DNA of 22,586 bases from an uncultured Paenibacillaceae bacterium (lineage in GTDB: Bacteria; Bacillota; Bacilli; Aneurinibacillales; Aneurinibacillaceae), in the NCBI GenBank assembly GCA_946478845.1, contig CAMLDI010000040.1:1-22586 (forward strand). Direction: 5' to 3'. Below are positions 15,017 through 22,586 of the stretch, piece by piece; position 1 is the stretch's first letter, and every line of letters begins with the position of its first letter. A model generated the notes under the pieces. That model was not told where the DNA came from, did no database searches, and saw only the letters and a program-made list of their open reading frames with translations. The translations under genes were made by a program, and so were the position numbers.

Positions 15017-17071
15017 TTAAAACAAAAAATACCGTTGTGCCATGGGCAATTTTGTTGCTGGTTCACATGTCACCTTTTCTCCATTCACCCTTACCTCGTA
15101 CGTATCCGGGTCTACCTGTATCTCTGGGGTGATTTCATTTCCTTTCATATCTTTCTTCCCAATATTGCGGCAATTTTTCACAGGAACAACCCTTCTCTCC
15201 AACTTTAGTTCCTCTTTGATTCCCCTGGCATAAGCGGCCTGGGATACAAAAGAAAGGCAGCTGGCTGTCATGGCTTTCCCGTAGGCACCAAACATGGGCC
15301 TTCCTGCAACCGGCTGGGGTGTGGGAATAGATGCATTGGGATCTCCCATGGAGGAATAAGCAATCATGCCCCCTTTAATGACCAGTTCCGGTTTTACTCC
15401 AAAAAAAGCAGGATTCCATAACACTAAATCAGCCAGTTTCCCTTCTTCTATGGAACCTACATACTCTGCGATCCCATGGGCAACGGCTGGATTAATCGTA
15501 TATTTTGCAATATAACGTTTCACGCGAAAATTATCATGGCTTCCATCTTCTTCAGGAAGAGGGCCCCGTTGCTCTTTCATTTTTGCGGCCGTTTGCCAGG
15601 TACGCAAAATCACTTCTCCTACCCGGCCCATAGCCTGGGAGTCAGAACTCATCATGCTAAACACCCCTAAATCATGAAGAATATCTTCTGCTGCAATGGT
15701 TTCCGGACGAATCCGTGAATCCGCAAAAGCTACATCCTCGGGGATATTGCTATCTAAATGATGGCACACCATTAACATATCTAAATGTTCTTCAATGGTA
15801 TTGATGGTAAAGGGACGGGTTGGATTGGTGGAAGAAGGCAGTACATTAGGTTCAGCTGCCATCTTAATTATATCCGGGGCATGGCCGCCCCCGGCCCCTT
15901 CCGTATGGTACGTATGAATGGTCCGGCCCTTAATGGCTTTAATGGTCTCTTCCACAAATCCCCCTTCATTAAGAGTATCCGTATGGATTGCCACCTGAAC
16001 GTCATATTGATCTGCTACTCGTAAACAAGTATCAATAGCTGCGGGAGTGGAGCCCCAATCCTCATGAAGCTTAAGTCCAATGGCCCCAGCCTCCACCTGT
16101 TCCGCCAGGGCTTCTTCTCCCGAAGCATTGCCTTTTCCCAGAAAGCCTAGATTCACAGGAAAAGCTTCTGCCCCTTCCAACATCCGCCGAATGTGCCAAG
16201 CTCCCGGTGTACAGGTGGTGGCATTGGTCCCGGTGGCAGGCCCTGTTCCGCCTCCAATCATAGTGGTGATACCTGAATAAAATGCCGTTTCAATCTGCTG
16301 AGGACAAATAAAATGGATATGGGAGTCAACCCCTCCCGCTGTTACGATTAACCCTTCCCCTGCAATAATTTCTGTAGAAGCCCCAATCACCAACTCAGGA
16401 TGAACTCCATCCATGGTGTCAGGGTTCCCAGCTTTGCCTATGGCCACGATTTTTCCGTCCTTAATTCCAATATCCCCTTTTACAATTTTGTCGTAGTCCA
16501 AGATAATGGCATTGGTAATGACCGTATCGGGAACTCCCTCCTGACGGGTAGCCAGGGAGGATTGGCCCATGCCATCCCGAATCACTTTTCCCCCGCCAAA
16601 TTTGCATTCATCGCCATAAACTGCATAATCTTTCTCAATTTCTATCTTTAATCCTGTATCTGCCAGATAAATTCGATCCCCTGTAGTGGGTCCATAAAGA
16701 GAGGCATAGGTTTTCCGGGATAATTCAATAGGTTTATCGTTGTATGTTTCTTTCCCATTCACCAAACCAACAGCACCCTGAGTTAACCCTCGATGTCCAA
16801 ACATTTTTTGTTTGCCGCCAATGGCAACCAAAGTTACTGGCCGTTCTTCCCCTGGCTCAAAACGAATAGCAGTCCCTGCGGCAATATTTAACCTCATCCC
16901 TTTTGTCTGTTCCCTGGCAAAATCAAGAGCAGGATTCACCTCAAAAAAATGATAGTGGGAACCTACCTGAATAGGACGGTCCCCTCGATTCATAACGTGA
17001 AGGGTAATCGTCTTTCTTCCTCGATTTATAGGGATAGGCTCTTTTCTTAATTCATACTGTCCGGGATTCAT
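15017..17071 (-). CDS. ureBC: urease beta-alpha subunit fusion (UreB-UreC)
   Basis: One 684-residue frame holds both a complete UreB-like beta subunit (about 1-108, with [22 protein letters not shown] and [11 protein letters not shown]) and a complete UreC alpha subunit (about 115-684, starting [16 protein letters not shown]). All catalytic residues match K. aerogenes numbering with a constant offset of 117: His251 and His253, carbamylated Lys334 (GLKLHEDWG), His363, His389, flap Cys436-His437 (MVCHHLD), and Asp477. The enzyme hydrolyses urea to ammonia and carbamate using two nickel ions. ureA overlaps its start by 20 bases. ureB and ureC are usually separate genes in Bacillus-type operons, so this fusion is unusual. 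The join is a short linker (about 106-116) with no stop codon. Confidence 0.95.
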   Translation of the reverse strand: MNPGQYELRKEPIPINRGRKTITLHVMNRGDRPIQVGSHYHFFEVNPALDFAREQTKGMRLNIAAGTAIRFEPGEERPVTLVAIGGKQKMFGHRGLTQGAVGLVNGKETYNDKPIELSRKTYASLYGPTTGDRIYLADTGLKIEIEKDYAVYGDECKFGGGKVIRDGMGQSSLATRQEGVPDTVITNAIILDYDKIVKGDIGIKDGKIVAIGKAGNPDTMDGVHPELVIGASTEIIAGEGLIVTAGGVDSHIHFICPQQIETAFYSGITTMIGGGTGPATGTNATTCTPGAWHIRRMLEGAEAFPVNLGFLGKGNASGEEALAEQVEAGAIGLKLHEDWGSTPAAIDTCLRVADQYDVQVAIHTDTLNEGGFVEETIKAIKGRTIHTYHTEGAGGGHAPDIIKMAAEPNVLPSSTNPTRPFTINTIEEHLDMLMVCHHLDSNIPEDVAFADSRIRPETIAAEDILHDLGVFSMMSSDSQAMGRVGEVILRTWQTAAKMKEQRGPLPEEDGSHDNFRVKRYIAKYTINPAVAHGIAEYVGSIEEGKLADLVLWNPAFFGVKPELVIKGGMIAYSSMGDPNASIPTPQPVAGRPMFGAYGKAMTASCLSFVSQAAYARGIKEELKLERRVVPVKNCRNIGKKDMKGNEITPEIQVDPDTYEVRVNGEKVTCEPATKLPMAQRYFLF

Positions 17072-17393
17072 TCATTTGCCCTCCTCCCTTCACACCAATA
17101 GGATGGTGAACGGTCACTAGTTTCGTGCCATCTGGAAAAGTGCCTTCAACTTGAATTTCTGTAATCATGGAAGAGATCCCATCCATTACATCATCTTCAT
17201 ACAGAATGGTTTTTCCCCATTCCATTAATTCAGCCACACTTTTTCCATCCCGAATCCCTTCAAGAAGTTCATAGGTAAGAATGGCAACGGCTTCAGGATA
17301 ATTGAGCTTCAATCCTCTCGCCTGGCGCCGCCGGGCTAAATCTGCACTGACTACAATCCACAATTTTTCCTTTTCCCGTTCAGACAAATGCAT
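17052..17393 (-). CDS. ureA: urease gamma subunit UreA
   Basis: A 113-residue UreA (usual length about 100) with [37 protein letters not shown] and [31 protein letters not shown]. It packs against UreC in the (ABC)3 urease trimer. The roughly ten extra C-terminal residues result from the overlap with the beta-alpha fusion gene. The ATG has GGGAGG seven bases upstream. It is the first gene of the operon. No convincing -35 box or TnrA, CodY or CcpA site was found upstream; a TATAAT-like sequence occurs at about 17476-17481 on the minus strand. Confidence 0.95.
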   Translation of the reverse strand: MHLSEREKEKLWIVVSADLARRRQARGLKLNYPEAVAILTYELLEGIRDGKSVAELMEWGKTILYEDDVMDGISSMITEIQVEGTFPDGTKLVTVHHPIGVKGGGQMNESRTV

Positions 17394-17583
17394 CCTCTAA
17401 CCTCCCATCCAGGTACTTCAACCAAATTTTATTAAGTTAACGGTTTTACATCTAGGACGTTGTTACATTACCTTTCATTATATTTTCTTTCTTTTGTATC
17501 CATGTGTACGGCTTTTTCTTCTTTACCTATTTAAATTAGATAGTTAGAGAACTGCTGAAAGAATGATGATTCATATAACTAAC

Positions 17584-17598
17584 ATTCCGTTAGCGAGG
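17584..17598 (+). repeat. 15-base motif, copy 2
   Basis: ATTCCGTTAGCGAGG, one base different from the copy at 8793. It lies between the urease promoter region and the lipoprotein terminator. Confidence 0.3.
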
Positions 17599-17612
17599 GT
17601 TACTGTTTAGTA

Positions 17613-17667
17613 GAAAAACTAGAAAAAAGGCCGTTTTTCTAGTTTTTCCTAGCAAATTAACGGCCCA
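17613..17667 (-). terminator. terminator of the lipoprotein gene, nested hairpins
   Basis: On the minus strand GGCCGTT pairs with AACGGCC (17667-17661 with 17635-17629), followed by TTTTTT. The downstream arm overlaps a separate perfect 15-bp hairpin (17613-17627 with 17634-17648, GAAAAACTAGAAAAA and its complement). The two structures are mutually exclusive. Confidence 0.6.
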
Positions 17668-17674
17668 ATTACAT

Positions 17675-18400
17675 TTAATTGCTTATTAAAACTAAATCGA
17701 TTGAATCTCTTCCTGCCCCAAATCCACGTTGAAAATAAATCAGTCCTTTATCCTTTTCCCAGGTAAAGGATTCATAGAATCCAGTCTCCACTCGATTATT
17801 ATAAGAGTGATATTCACGAGTATTTCCTTTTACTTGGATATATTGATGCCATCCACGTTCATCTTTCTTTAATGAATCTTTCATCTCTTGATCCTGGCAT
17901 ACAATAACACTATCTTTTGGAACTTCTTCACTTATTTTTATTTTTTTAAGATTTGTCTCAGTTGGTGTTAATTTATAAATTTTATCTTTTTGAGCGCAAA
18001 AATAACCTAAACTCAACGGGCTAAAACCTAAGCTTACGTCATTATTCGGAATTCCATCTATAGAATCAAGTTTCAACTCATACCATTTTCCATATTTTAG
18101 ATTTGCCACTTCGATAAGATGTAATGTTACGTCTTTTTTAATTATGTCATCGAACATGAATGTTCCTTTATAATTTATTTTGGTAACACCACTTTTAGAG
18201 AAAAAAGACGGTGCTTGTGTTTCTAGGTGTATATCCCCAGGTTTATTCGTGTTTTGACCAGAAGACGTATTTTGATTTGTTGTGGTATTTGGACTTGGGG
18301 CTTTATTCGTATTATCAGTAGGAATAGTGTTGGCAGATTTTACACAACCAGAAATCAGAAGCAGACTTAATGCAATAATAATCAGTATACCTTTTCTCAT
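17675..18400 (-). CDS. hypothetical lipoprotein
   Basis: A 241-residue secreted lipoprotein. The start is ATG 18400, with GGGGGAGG seven bases upstream. A hydrophobic signal segment follows and ends in the lipobox LISGC, with Cys19 predicted as the lipidated residue. A low-complexity Asn/Thr/Ser/Pro tether (about 22-58) leads to a compact domain of about 180 residues. I recognise no family; GKWYELKLDSIDG and FTWEKDKGLIYFQRGFGAGRDSIDLVL are its most distinctive stretches. A substrate-binding or enzyme role is not supported by any motif. It is transcribed alone and away from the beta-propeller gene. Confidence 0.8.
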   Translation of the reverse strand: MRKGILIIIALSLLLISGCVKSANTIPTDNTNKAPSPNTTTNQNTSSGQNTNKPGDIHLETQAPSFFSKSGVTKINYKGTFMFDDIIKKDVTLHLIEVANLKYGKWYELKLDSIDGIPNNDVSLGFSPLSLGYFCAQKDKIYKLTPTETNLKKIKISEEVPKDSVIVCQDQEMKDSLKKDERGWHQYIQVKGNTREYHSYNNRVETGFYESFTWEKDKGLIYFQRGFGAGRDSIDLVLISN

Positions 18401-18516
18401 AAATATCCTCCCCCAACAAAAAATGTAAATCACTCTATTATTATAGCATGTATCAAATCCACTTTTATGTCTGAAAAGGAATGATTTTATGAATAATATG
18501 GAGTTAGCAGGATTTA

Positions 18517-18545
18517 TTGAACAAGATTAAAAGAAAAATCATAAT
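18517..18545 (+). promoter_or_regulatory. sigma-A-type promoter of beta-propeller gene
   Basis: TTGAAC and CATAAT are separated by exactly 17 bases, each one or two bases from consensus, 41 bases upstream of the start codon. Confidence 0.5.
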
Positions 18546-18585
18546 TTACATAATAAGCCTTATCTTTATCAAAGGAGAGTGAATA

Positions 18586-19623
18586 ATGTTTTCTAAACTT
18601 CCCTTTCTGTCACAAACTCCCATTGCCGTTGCATACACTCCTGATTCAATATTAAATAGCAGTCAAAAAAATGTACCCTTTCAATTAATTAAAAATAGAA
18701 GCCGTTATAGTACTTGCACAGATGTATCCTGGTTTAATAACGATCAGAATTTAGCCGTTTTGAATTTCGCCATCGAAACCCTTCATATCTATCAATTCGA
18801 TCCACAGAAGCAAAGCCTTACCCTGATCCAAACCCTAAACAATACAAATGGTATGCAATTAAGCTGGCCAGACAAATTCGCATTTTCTCCAGATGGGTTA
18901 TATCTTGCAATAACGAATATTAGAAGCAGTACGGTCAATATATATCGCATAAAGCCCAAAACACACTTGATTGATCCCATTCCAATTCATATTATCAAAA
19001 ATCCCATTTTCACACTCTTTCATGGGGTTCAATTTTCTTCCGACTCGAAATATATCGCTTGTACGACAATTGAAAAGTTAGGATTAATTTATATTTATAG
19101 AATAGAAAAAAATACAGATGGTTCTCTCCATTTAGCTCCTACACAAATTGTGCAAAACCGATATCCACCGTCAAAACCTAAATCTCTACATTTTTCTAGG
19201 GATAATTCATTAATGATTATTTGTTACTCTCCAAATGCAGACAGTAAAACTTCCCTCCAAAGTTACGGTGAGTTAGCAATCCACACCTTTGACAATGTTA
19301 ATGGCACCATCAGCCAACAACCCGTTTATGAATTAATTGGAACCCCTGAACTTTGCAATCCTGATGATGTCGCTTTCTCCAATGATGATTTATCCTCCCT
19401 CATTATTGTTCCATGCCAGGGAAATGATACTATTGTTTTTTATTCTTTTGATAAAATCAATCATAAAATTGACCCCAACTTCTTTTCCTTTACTAATCCT
19501 CATTCACAGATTAGTTTCCCCCATGGCCTTTCTCTTACCTTAAATAATAAATACCTTGCCCTTTCAAATTATGGAGATGATAAAGTTACCATCTATTCTT
19601 TAAATAAGGTTTCTCCTTATTAA
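18586..19623 (+). CDS. beta-propeller protein (lactonase/YVTN-like)
   Basis: A 345-residue protein with repeated blades, each carrying a motif of the form F(S)xDxxYLA: FSPDGLYLAI, FSSDSKYIAC, FSRDNSLMII, FSNDDLSSLI, LTLNNKYLAL, plus the phrase VTIYSL or VNIYRI after most blades. This layout is typical of seven-bladed propellers of the 6-phosphogluconolactonase/YncE class. No signal peptide is seen, so it is probably cytoplasmic. Enzyme residues cannot be assigned. The ATG has AAAGGAGAG seven bases upstream. It is a single gene, with no terminator recognised downstream. Confidence 0.7.
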   Translation: MFSKLPFLSQTPIAVAYTPDSILNSSQKNVPFQLIKNRSRYSTCTDVSWFNNDQNLAVLNFAIETLHIYQFDPQKQSLTLIQTLNNTNGMQLSWPDKFAFSPDGLYLAITNIRSSTVNIYRIKPKTHLIDPIPIHIIKNPIFTLFHGVQFSSDSKYIACTTIEKLGLIYIYRIEKNTDGSLHLAPTQIVQNRYPPSKPKSLHFSRDNSLMIICYSPNADSKTSLQSYGELAIHTFDNVNGTISQQPVYELIGTPELCNPDDVAFSNDDLSSLIIVPCQGNDTIVFYSFDKINHKIDPNFFSFTNPHSQISFPHGLSLTLNNKYLALSNYGDDKVTIYSLNKVSPY

Positions 19624-19851
19624 ATAATGAATGTATGTATATTCGTCCTGATACTTTTCCCCTTCTTCCCCAATGTGGAACACAAAAGGTGAAACCAATT
19701 TTCCCAAATGATATGAACCAACCGGACATCCTGTTTCCAGAGAAACCAGGTTATTAATGTCAACCATGGTATTCACCTGATACAATTCCTTCTTATTTAA
19801 TATACGGCGAATTAATGATTCCTGAAGACCCTCGATATCTGAACTGGCCAA
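19600..19851 (-). CDS. possible small protein, uncertain
   Basis: An 83-codon minus-strand frame from a TTG start. The portion from a GTG at about 19773 has a plausible AAGAAGGAA site and reads like a protein (GSYHLGKLVSPFVFHIGEEGEKYQDEYTYIHYL). However, the plus strand of the same DNA also gives coding-looking pieces (PIFPNDMNQPDILFPEKPGY, then LMIPEDPRYLNWPN), and the end overlaps the beta-propeller gene by 24 bases. Either strand may be a decayed or unrecognised gene. No family was recognised. Confidence 0.3.
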   Translation of the reverse strand: MASSDIEGLQESLIRRILNKKELYQVNTMVDINNLVSLETGCPVGSYHLGKLVSPFVFHIGEEGEKYQDEYTYIHYLIRRNLI

Positions 19852-19913
19852 ACATCAAAGGAATTCACATAAACAATAGTATAATTATTATTTATATTCA
19901 GACGATTAAATGG

Positions 19914-19919
19914 TATAAT
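19914..19919 (+). promoter_or_regulatory. -10 box of IscA-fold gene
   Basis: Perfect TATAAT about 58 bases before the start codon. The -35 region (TTTATA, 17-base spacing) is weak. Confidence 0.4.
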
Positions 19920-19976
19920 CATAGGCATTACAGATACCCATGTAGGTATATTCTAAGCTTAAGAGAGGGATTTTAT

Positions 19977-20243
19977 ATGTTTCAAATATCAGATGCAGCA
20001 AAAGCAGCACTCCAGGATCGATTAAATGAAAGTTCTAAACCATATTTCCGCATGCAAATGCGCCATAGCTGTTTCATGAAATTAAAACTGACGACTGAAG
20101 AAGTGAAAAATGAAAATGATATTGTAGTCGAGTTGGAAGGTTATACCTTTGTTATTAATAAAGACCATGTTCATTACTTCCAAAACAAAAAGCTAAACTA
20201 TCTCCCTGATCAACACGGGTTTAAACAATTTGAAATTGTATAA
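19977..20243 (+). CDS. HesB/IscA-fold protein lacking cluster cysteines
   Basis: An 88-residue protein whose pattern (F.ISDAAKAALQDRL, KPYFRMQM, LKLTTEEVKNENDIVVELEGYTFVINKDHVHYF) follows the A-type iron-sulfur carrier fold. The three cysteines that bind iron-sulfur clusters in IscA are missing; only Cys32 is present, so cluster transfer is doubtful. Similar Firmicute proteins are annotated as iron-sulfur biosynthesis family or adhesin, without known function. ATG at 19977 is preferred over the long upstream extension because of the GAGAGGG site; the extension has no ribosome binding site and contains the promoter. Confidence 0.75.
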   Translation: MFQISDAAKAALQDRLNESSKPYFRMQMRHSCFMKLKLTTEEVKNENDIVVELEGYTFVINKDHVHYFQNKKLNYLPDQHGFKQFEIV

Positions 20244-20264
20244 GTAGTTTGGCAATTTATTTTA

Positions 20265-20408
20265 ATGTTGCTCAGTTTGTTTATTTTCCAATTTTATTTT
20301 GGGCATATGCAAAAAGTCACCATCCTTCTTATTCTTTTAGTATTTTTGCTTTATGTAGATTATAGGAAGAAAATAATGTTAAACAAGATGCAACATTTTG
20401 TTGATTAA
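20265..20408 (+). CDS. possible 47-residue membrane peptide
   Basis: A short frame with one strong hydrophobic segment (VTILLILLVFLLY) followed by a basic stretch (RKK). An internal ATG at about 20307 gives a 33-residue version. Neither start has a good ribosome binding site, so it may be chance in AT-rich DNA. Confidence 0.2.
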   Translation: MLLSLFIFQFYFGHMQKVTILLILLVFLLYVDYRKKIMLNKMQHFVD

Positions 20409-20487
20409 TCTCGTCAATGAATAGTATTAAGAGTCTGTTTATAGGGATTTAAAATTGTTTTAACAAGTGAAAGGAGTTTTTTTCGAT

Positions 20488-21537
20488 ATGTTTGCCCGGT
20501 TTAGTAGAGATATGGGGATTGATTTAGGGACTGCCAATTCACTGGTTTATGTAAAATCTAAGGGGATTGTGGTTAGAGAACCCTCAGTGGTGGCCATTAA
20601 GAAGGATACAGGTAATATATTAGCAGTTGGCAATTCAGCGAAAAGCATGATTGGGCGTACACCAGGTAATATAGTTGCGATTCGTCCCATGAAAAGCGGA
20701 GTTATTGCGGATTTTGAAACCACAACAACCATGATTCGTTATTATATGGAGCAAGCACAAAAAAATAAGGGCCTTTTTAGCCCTAAACCCAATGTAATGA
20801 TTTGTATTCCTTCAGGCATTACTTCTGTAGAGAAACGGGCCATTGAAGATGCCACCCGCTTAGCCGGTGCGATGACCGCCTACACCATTGAAGAACCCTT
20901 CGCTGCAGCCATTGGCGCCGATTTGCCTGTATGGGAACCAACTGGAAGTATGGTTGTAGATATTGGCGGTGGAACCACCGAAGTGGCCATCATCTCCCTT
21001 GGGGGGATTGTCATTTGTAAATCCATTCGAATTGCCGGAGACGAAATGGATGAAGCAATCATGAAATATATTAAGAAAAAGTATAATTTATTGATTGGTG
21101 AACGGACAGCTGAATTATTAAAAATTGAAATCGGCTCAGCAATCCCTCCACTAGAAAAAGAAGTCATGGATATTCGGGGCCGAGATTTAGTATCTGGATT
21201 GCCAAAGACTGTTGAAATCACTGCTTTCGAAGTAGCAGAAGCTCTCCGTGAAACCGTGCGAAGCATTGTAGAAACCGTAAAAGTTGCTCTGGAAAAAAGC
21301 CCTCCAGAACTTGCCGCAGATATCATAGACCGGGGGATTGTCTTAACAGGCGGTGGCGCTTTACTGCGCAATCTAGACCAATTTTTATCAGAAGAATCCT
21401 GTCTGCCAGTAACTGTTGCAGAAAATCCCCTTGATTGTGTTGCCATCGGTACGGGACGTGCTTTAGAACATCTCCATCTATTAACATCCAAAAATGGAAT
21501 CACTGCACGTACTAGGAGACTGGTTAAAAATAAATAA
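20488..21537 (+). CDS. mreB: MreB-family actin homologue, stand-alone copy
   Basis: A 349-residue MreB-type actin that would organise lateral wall synthesis beneath the membrane. Nucleotide-site motifs are [13 protein letters not shown] (10-22), [16 protein letters not shown] (108-123), [36 protein letters not shown] (135-170) and VLTGGGALL. The N-terminal MFARFSRD resembles the amphipathic membrane anchor of MreB. Sequence phrases are nearer MreB than Mbl or MreBH. mreC and mreD, which normally follow mreB, are absent, so this is probably a second, dispersed paralogue. The ATG at 20488 fits the alignment; AAAGGAG lies 11 bases upstream, a long spacing. A GTG at 20467 is the alternative, but would place that site in the coding region. 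Confidence 0.9.
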   Translation: MFARFSRDMGIDLGTANSLVYVKSKGIVVREPSVVAIKKDTGNILAVGNSAKSMIGRTPGNIVAIRPMKSGVIADFETTTTMIRYYMEQAQKNKGLFSPKPNVMICIPSGITSVEKRAIEDATRLAGAMTAYTIEEPFAAAIGADLPVWEPTGSMVVDIGGGTTEVAIISLGGIVICKSIRIAGDEMDEAIMKYIKKKYNLLIGERTAELLKIEIGSAIPPLEKEVMDIRGRDLVSGLPKTVEITAFEVAEALRETVRSIVETVKVALEKSPPELAADIIDRGIVLTGGGALLRNLDQFLSEESCLPVTVAENPLDCVAIGTGRALEHLHLLTSKNGITARTRRLVKNK

Positions 21538-21560
21538 TTATGTTTTTGTATATGTACATA

Positions 21561-21597
21561 AGAACTCTGGCATCTAATCGCTAGAGTTCTTTATTTT
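21561..21597 (+). terminator. terminator of the mreB paralogue
   Basis: AGAACTCT and AGAGTTCT pair exactly, extended by GC/GC, followed by TTATTTT, 23 bases after the mreB stop. Confidence 0.75.
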
Positions 21598-21610
21598 GAA
21601 TAGTTAACAT

Positions 21611-22468
21611 TTAATCATTCCAATGGGCTGGCCGTTTCAAGTAATAGGGTAATTTTGTTTCTTTGTTTCCTTTTGCTGAGTTCATTTGCATTTGTGTAAG
21701 AAATAAACTTGTAGAAAGGTTGGCCCCACTTAAATCAGCGTCACGCAAATCTCCCCCGATTAAATCAACGCCTCTCAAGTCTGTATTTCGCAAATCGGCA
21801 GCAATTAAATAGGCCCCCCGCAAAGTAATACCCCGCAAATCTTTCCCTTTCAACTTTTTCCCTATCCAATCAACACCTCGAAAATCCCTTGGTTTTTTAA
21901 AATCGGAAACATTTATGTTTTTCCGAATAAATTCACTTGTTTCTAACAACAATTCATTTACAGGCAGTCGGTATGACGAAATATCTAATGACAATAATTG
22001 ATCAGCGTCAAGCCTTATTAAATTTTGCAGCTGTTTTAATTGAACCTTTAATTTCTCAAATAAGGTGGTGAAAATCTGATAGGACATAGCCTCCGATACA
22101 TAGGCTATCATTTCATATAGTTGATCCATAATGGGAAAAACGCGAAACATTTTCTCACGAACATGAGGGTTTTCCCGCCAGTCTTGCCCCTTGAAAGTAT
22201 ACTGAGAAACCATTTGCCCCGCTCCTAAACAATCAAAAACGGTACACCCCTTAAACCCTTTTTCTCTAAGATTGCTGTGAATTTTACATTTATAATCAGA
22301 ATGCAAATTAGGACAAGGTTCTCCCCCTTCTTTAGAAATTGGGAAATCACTGGATGCAGCAATATTCAGGGCTGTACAACATAAACCAAAACAATTAGAA
22401 CAATCTGCTTGTAAGCTTATTCTTAATTTCTTGGCTGTTAAATGATCAAATCTTTTATCTTCAGACAT
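21611..22468 (-). CDS. Cys-rich and pentapeptide-repeat protein
   Basis: A 285-residue cytoplasmic-looking protein in three parts. The N-terminal 80 residues hold eight cysteines (23, 26, 30, 31, 52, 61, 75, 80), starting CSNCFGLCC, which looks like a metal or iron-sulfur site of the CxxCxxxCC type seen in YkgJ/UPF0153 proteins. A helical middle region (about 95-180) follows. The C-terminus (about 193-256) has pentapeptide repeats such as DLRNT DLRGV DLIGG DLRDA DLSGA NLS, forming a right-handed quadrilateral helix. B. subtilis has related pentapeptide proteins of unknown function. The ATG has a GGGAGAAG site. It converges on mreB, with no minus-strand terminator recognised. Confidence 0.85.
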   Translation of the reverse strand: MSEDKRFDHLTAKKLRISLQADCSNCFGLCCTALNIAASSDFPISKEGGEPCPNLHSDYKCKIHSNLREKGFKGCTVFDCLGAGQMVSQYTFKGQDWRENPHVREKMFRVFPIMDQLYEMIAYVSEAMSYQIFTTLFEKLKVQLKQLQNLIRLDADQLLSLDISSYRLPVNELLLETSEFIRKNINVSDFKKPRDFRGVDWIGKKLKGKDLRGITLRGAYLIAADLRNTDLRGVDLIGGDLRDADLSGANLSTSLFLTQMQMNSAKGNKETKLPYYLKRPAHWND

Positions 22469-22586
22469 TTTACTTCTCCCATTAATAAAAAAGTTTTTCC
22501 AATACTCCTTTTTATAAATTAAGCACTAATAAAAGGAATTTAGCAAGACTCCTTACGTTTCAAAGTAATAAGAAGAAAACAAAAAA
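22469..22586. other. right-edge intergenic sequence
   Basis: AT-rich sequence holding the upstream region of the pentapeptide-repeat gene; nothing else was recognised. Confidence 0.4.

Noticed and set aside
15001..15066. N-terminal extension of UreF
   Set aside because: It overlaps the end of ureBC and resembles no UreF start; a Shine-Dalgarno site precedes the ATG at 15000.
19815..19976. Upstream extension of the IscA-fold gene
   Set aside because: It has no ribosome binding site, contains the likely -10 box, and does not resemble the family.
20880..21503. 207-codon minus-strand frame inside mreB
   Set aside because: It is antisense to a well-supported gene; the Ser/Pro-rich content is typical of a shadow frame.
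1..22586. CRISPR array, tRNA, rRNA, prophage or defence island
   Set aside because: No regularly spaced repeats, no tRNA-like cloverleaf with a CCA end, no rRNA and no phage or defence gene was recognised.

Overview
The window reads as chromosome of a low-GC, spore-former-type Firmicute close to Bacillus (Bacillaceae). The reasons are strong AGGAGG-type ribosome binding sites, GTG and TTG starts, a yybP-ykoY manganese riboswitch upstream of a TerC gene, a YtrA-type GntR/ABC operon and MreB-type actin. No species can be assigned from sequence alone. No rRNA, tRNA or CRISPR array was seen.

Layout. (1) 1-1540: the 5' part of a DUF1835-type gene on the minus strand, then a decayed N-terminal piece of a Tn3-family transposase. 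(2) 1540-7771: an aromatic-degradation island. A XylR_N/V4R sensor with a PucR-type C-terminal helix-turn-helix is transcribed away from a compact operon of meta-cleavage hydrolase, catechol 2,3-dioxygenase and XylT-like [2Fe-2S] ferredoxin. Beyond the operon lie a 218-bp element with perfect 20-bp inverted repeats, a terminator, a broken sensor-domain gene and an acyl-CoA-dehydrogenase-fold flavin monooxygenase on the opposite strand. Together hydroxylase, extradiol dioxygenase and C-C hydrolase supply the three chemical steps of an HsaA/HsaC/HsaD-like ring-opening module. No flavin reductase is present. (3) 7930-9870: a DJ-1/PfpI protein with a structured leader, and a TerC-family membrane protein under a Mn2+ riboswitch with an intrinsic terminator. 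(4) 9974-12669: a tightly coupled GntR-ATPase-permease-membrane protein operon with a near-perfect 34-bp palindromic operator. (5) 12765-17393: a urease operon ureA-ureBC-ureF-ureG-ureD in which the beta and alpha structural subunits are fused and ureE is absent. UreG carries a short His cluster at its N-terminus. (6) 17613-22586: housekeeping and orphan genes: a lipoprotein, a beta-propeller protein, an IscA-fold protein lacking the usual cysteines, a stand-alone MreB paralogue, and a Cys-rich pentapeptide-repeat protein.

I see no clear new defence or mobile system. The points most worth checking are the ureB-ureC fusion without ureE, the HsaACD-like arrangement with shared cre-like sites, and the inverted-repeat element lying between the catechol operon and its terminator.
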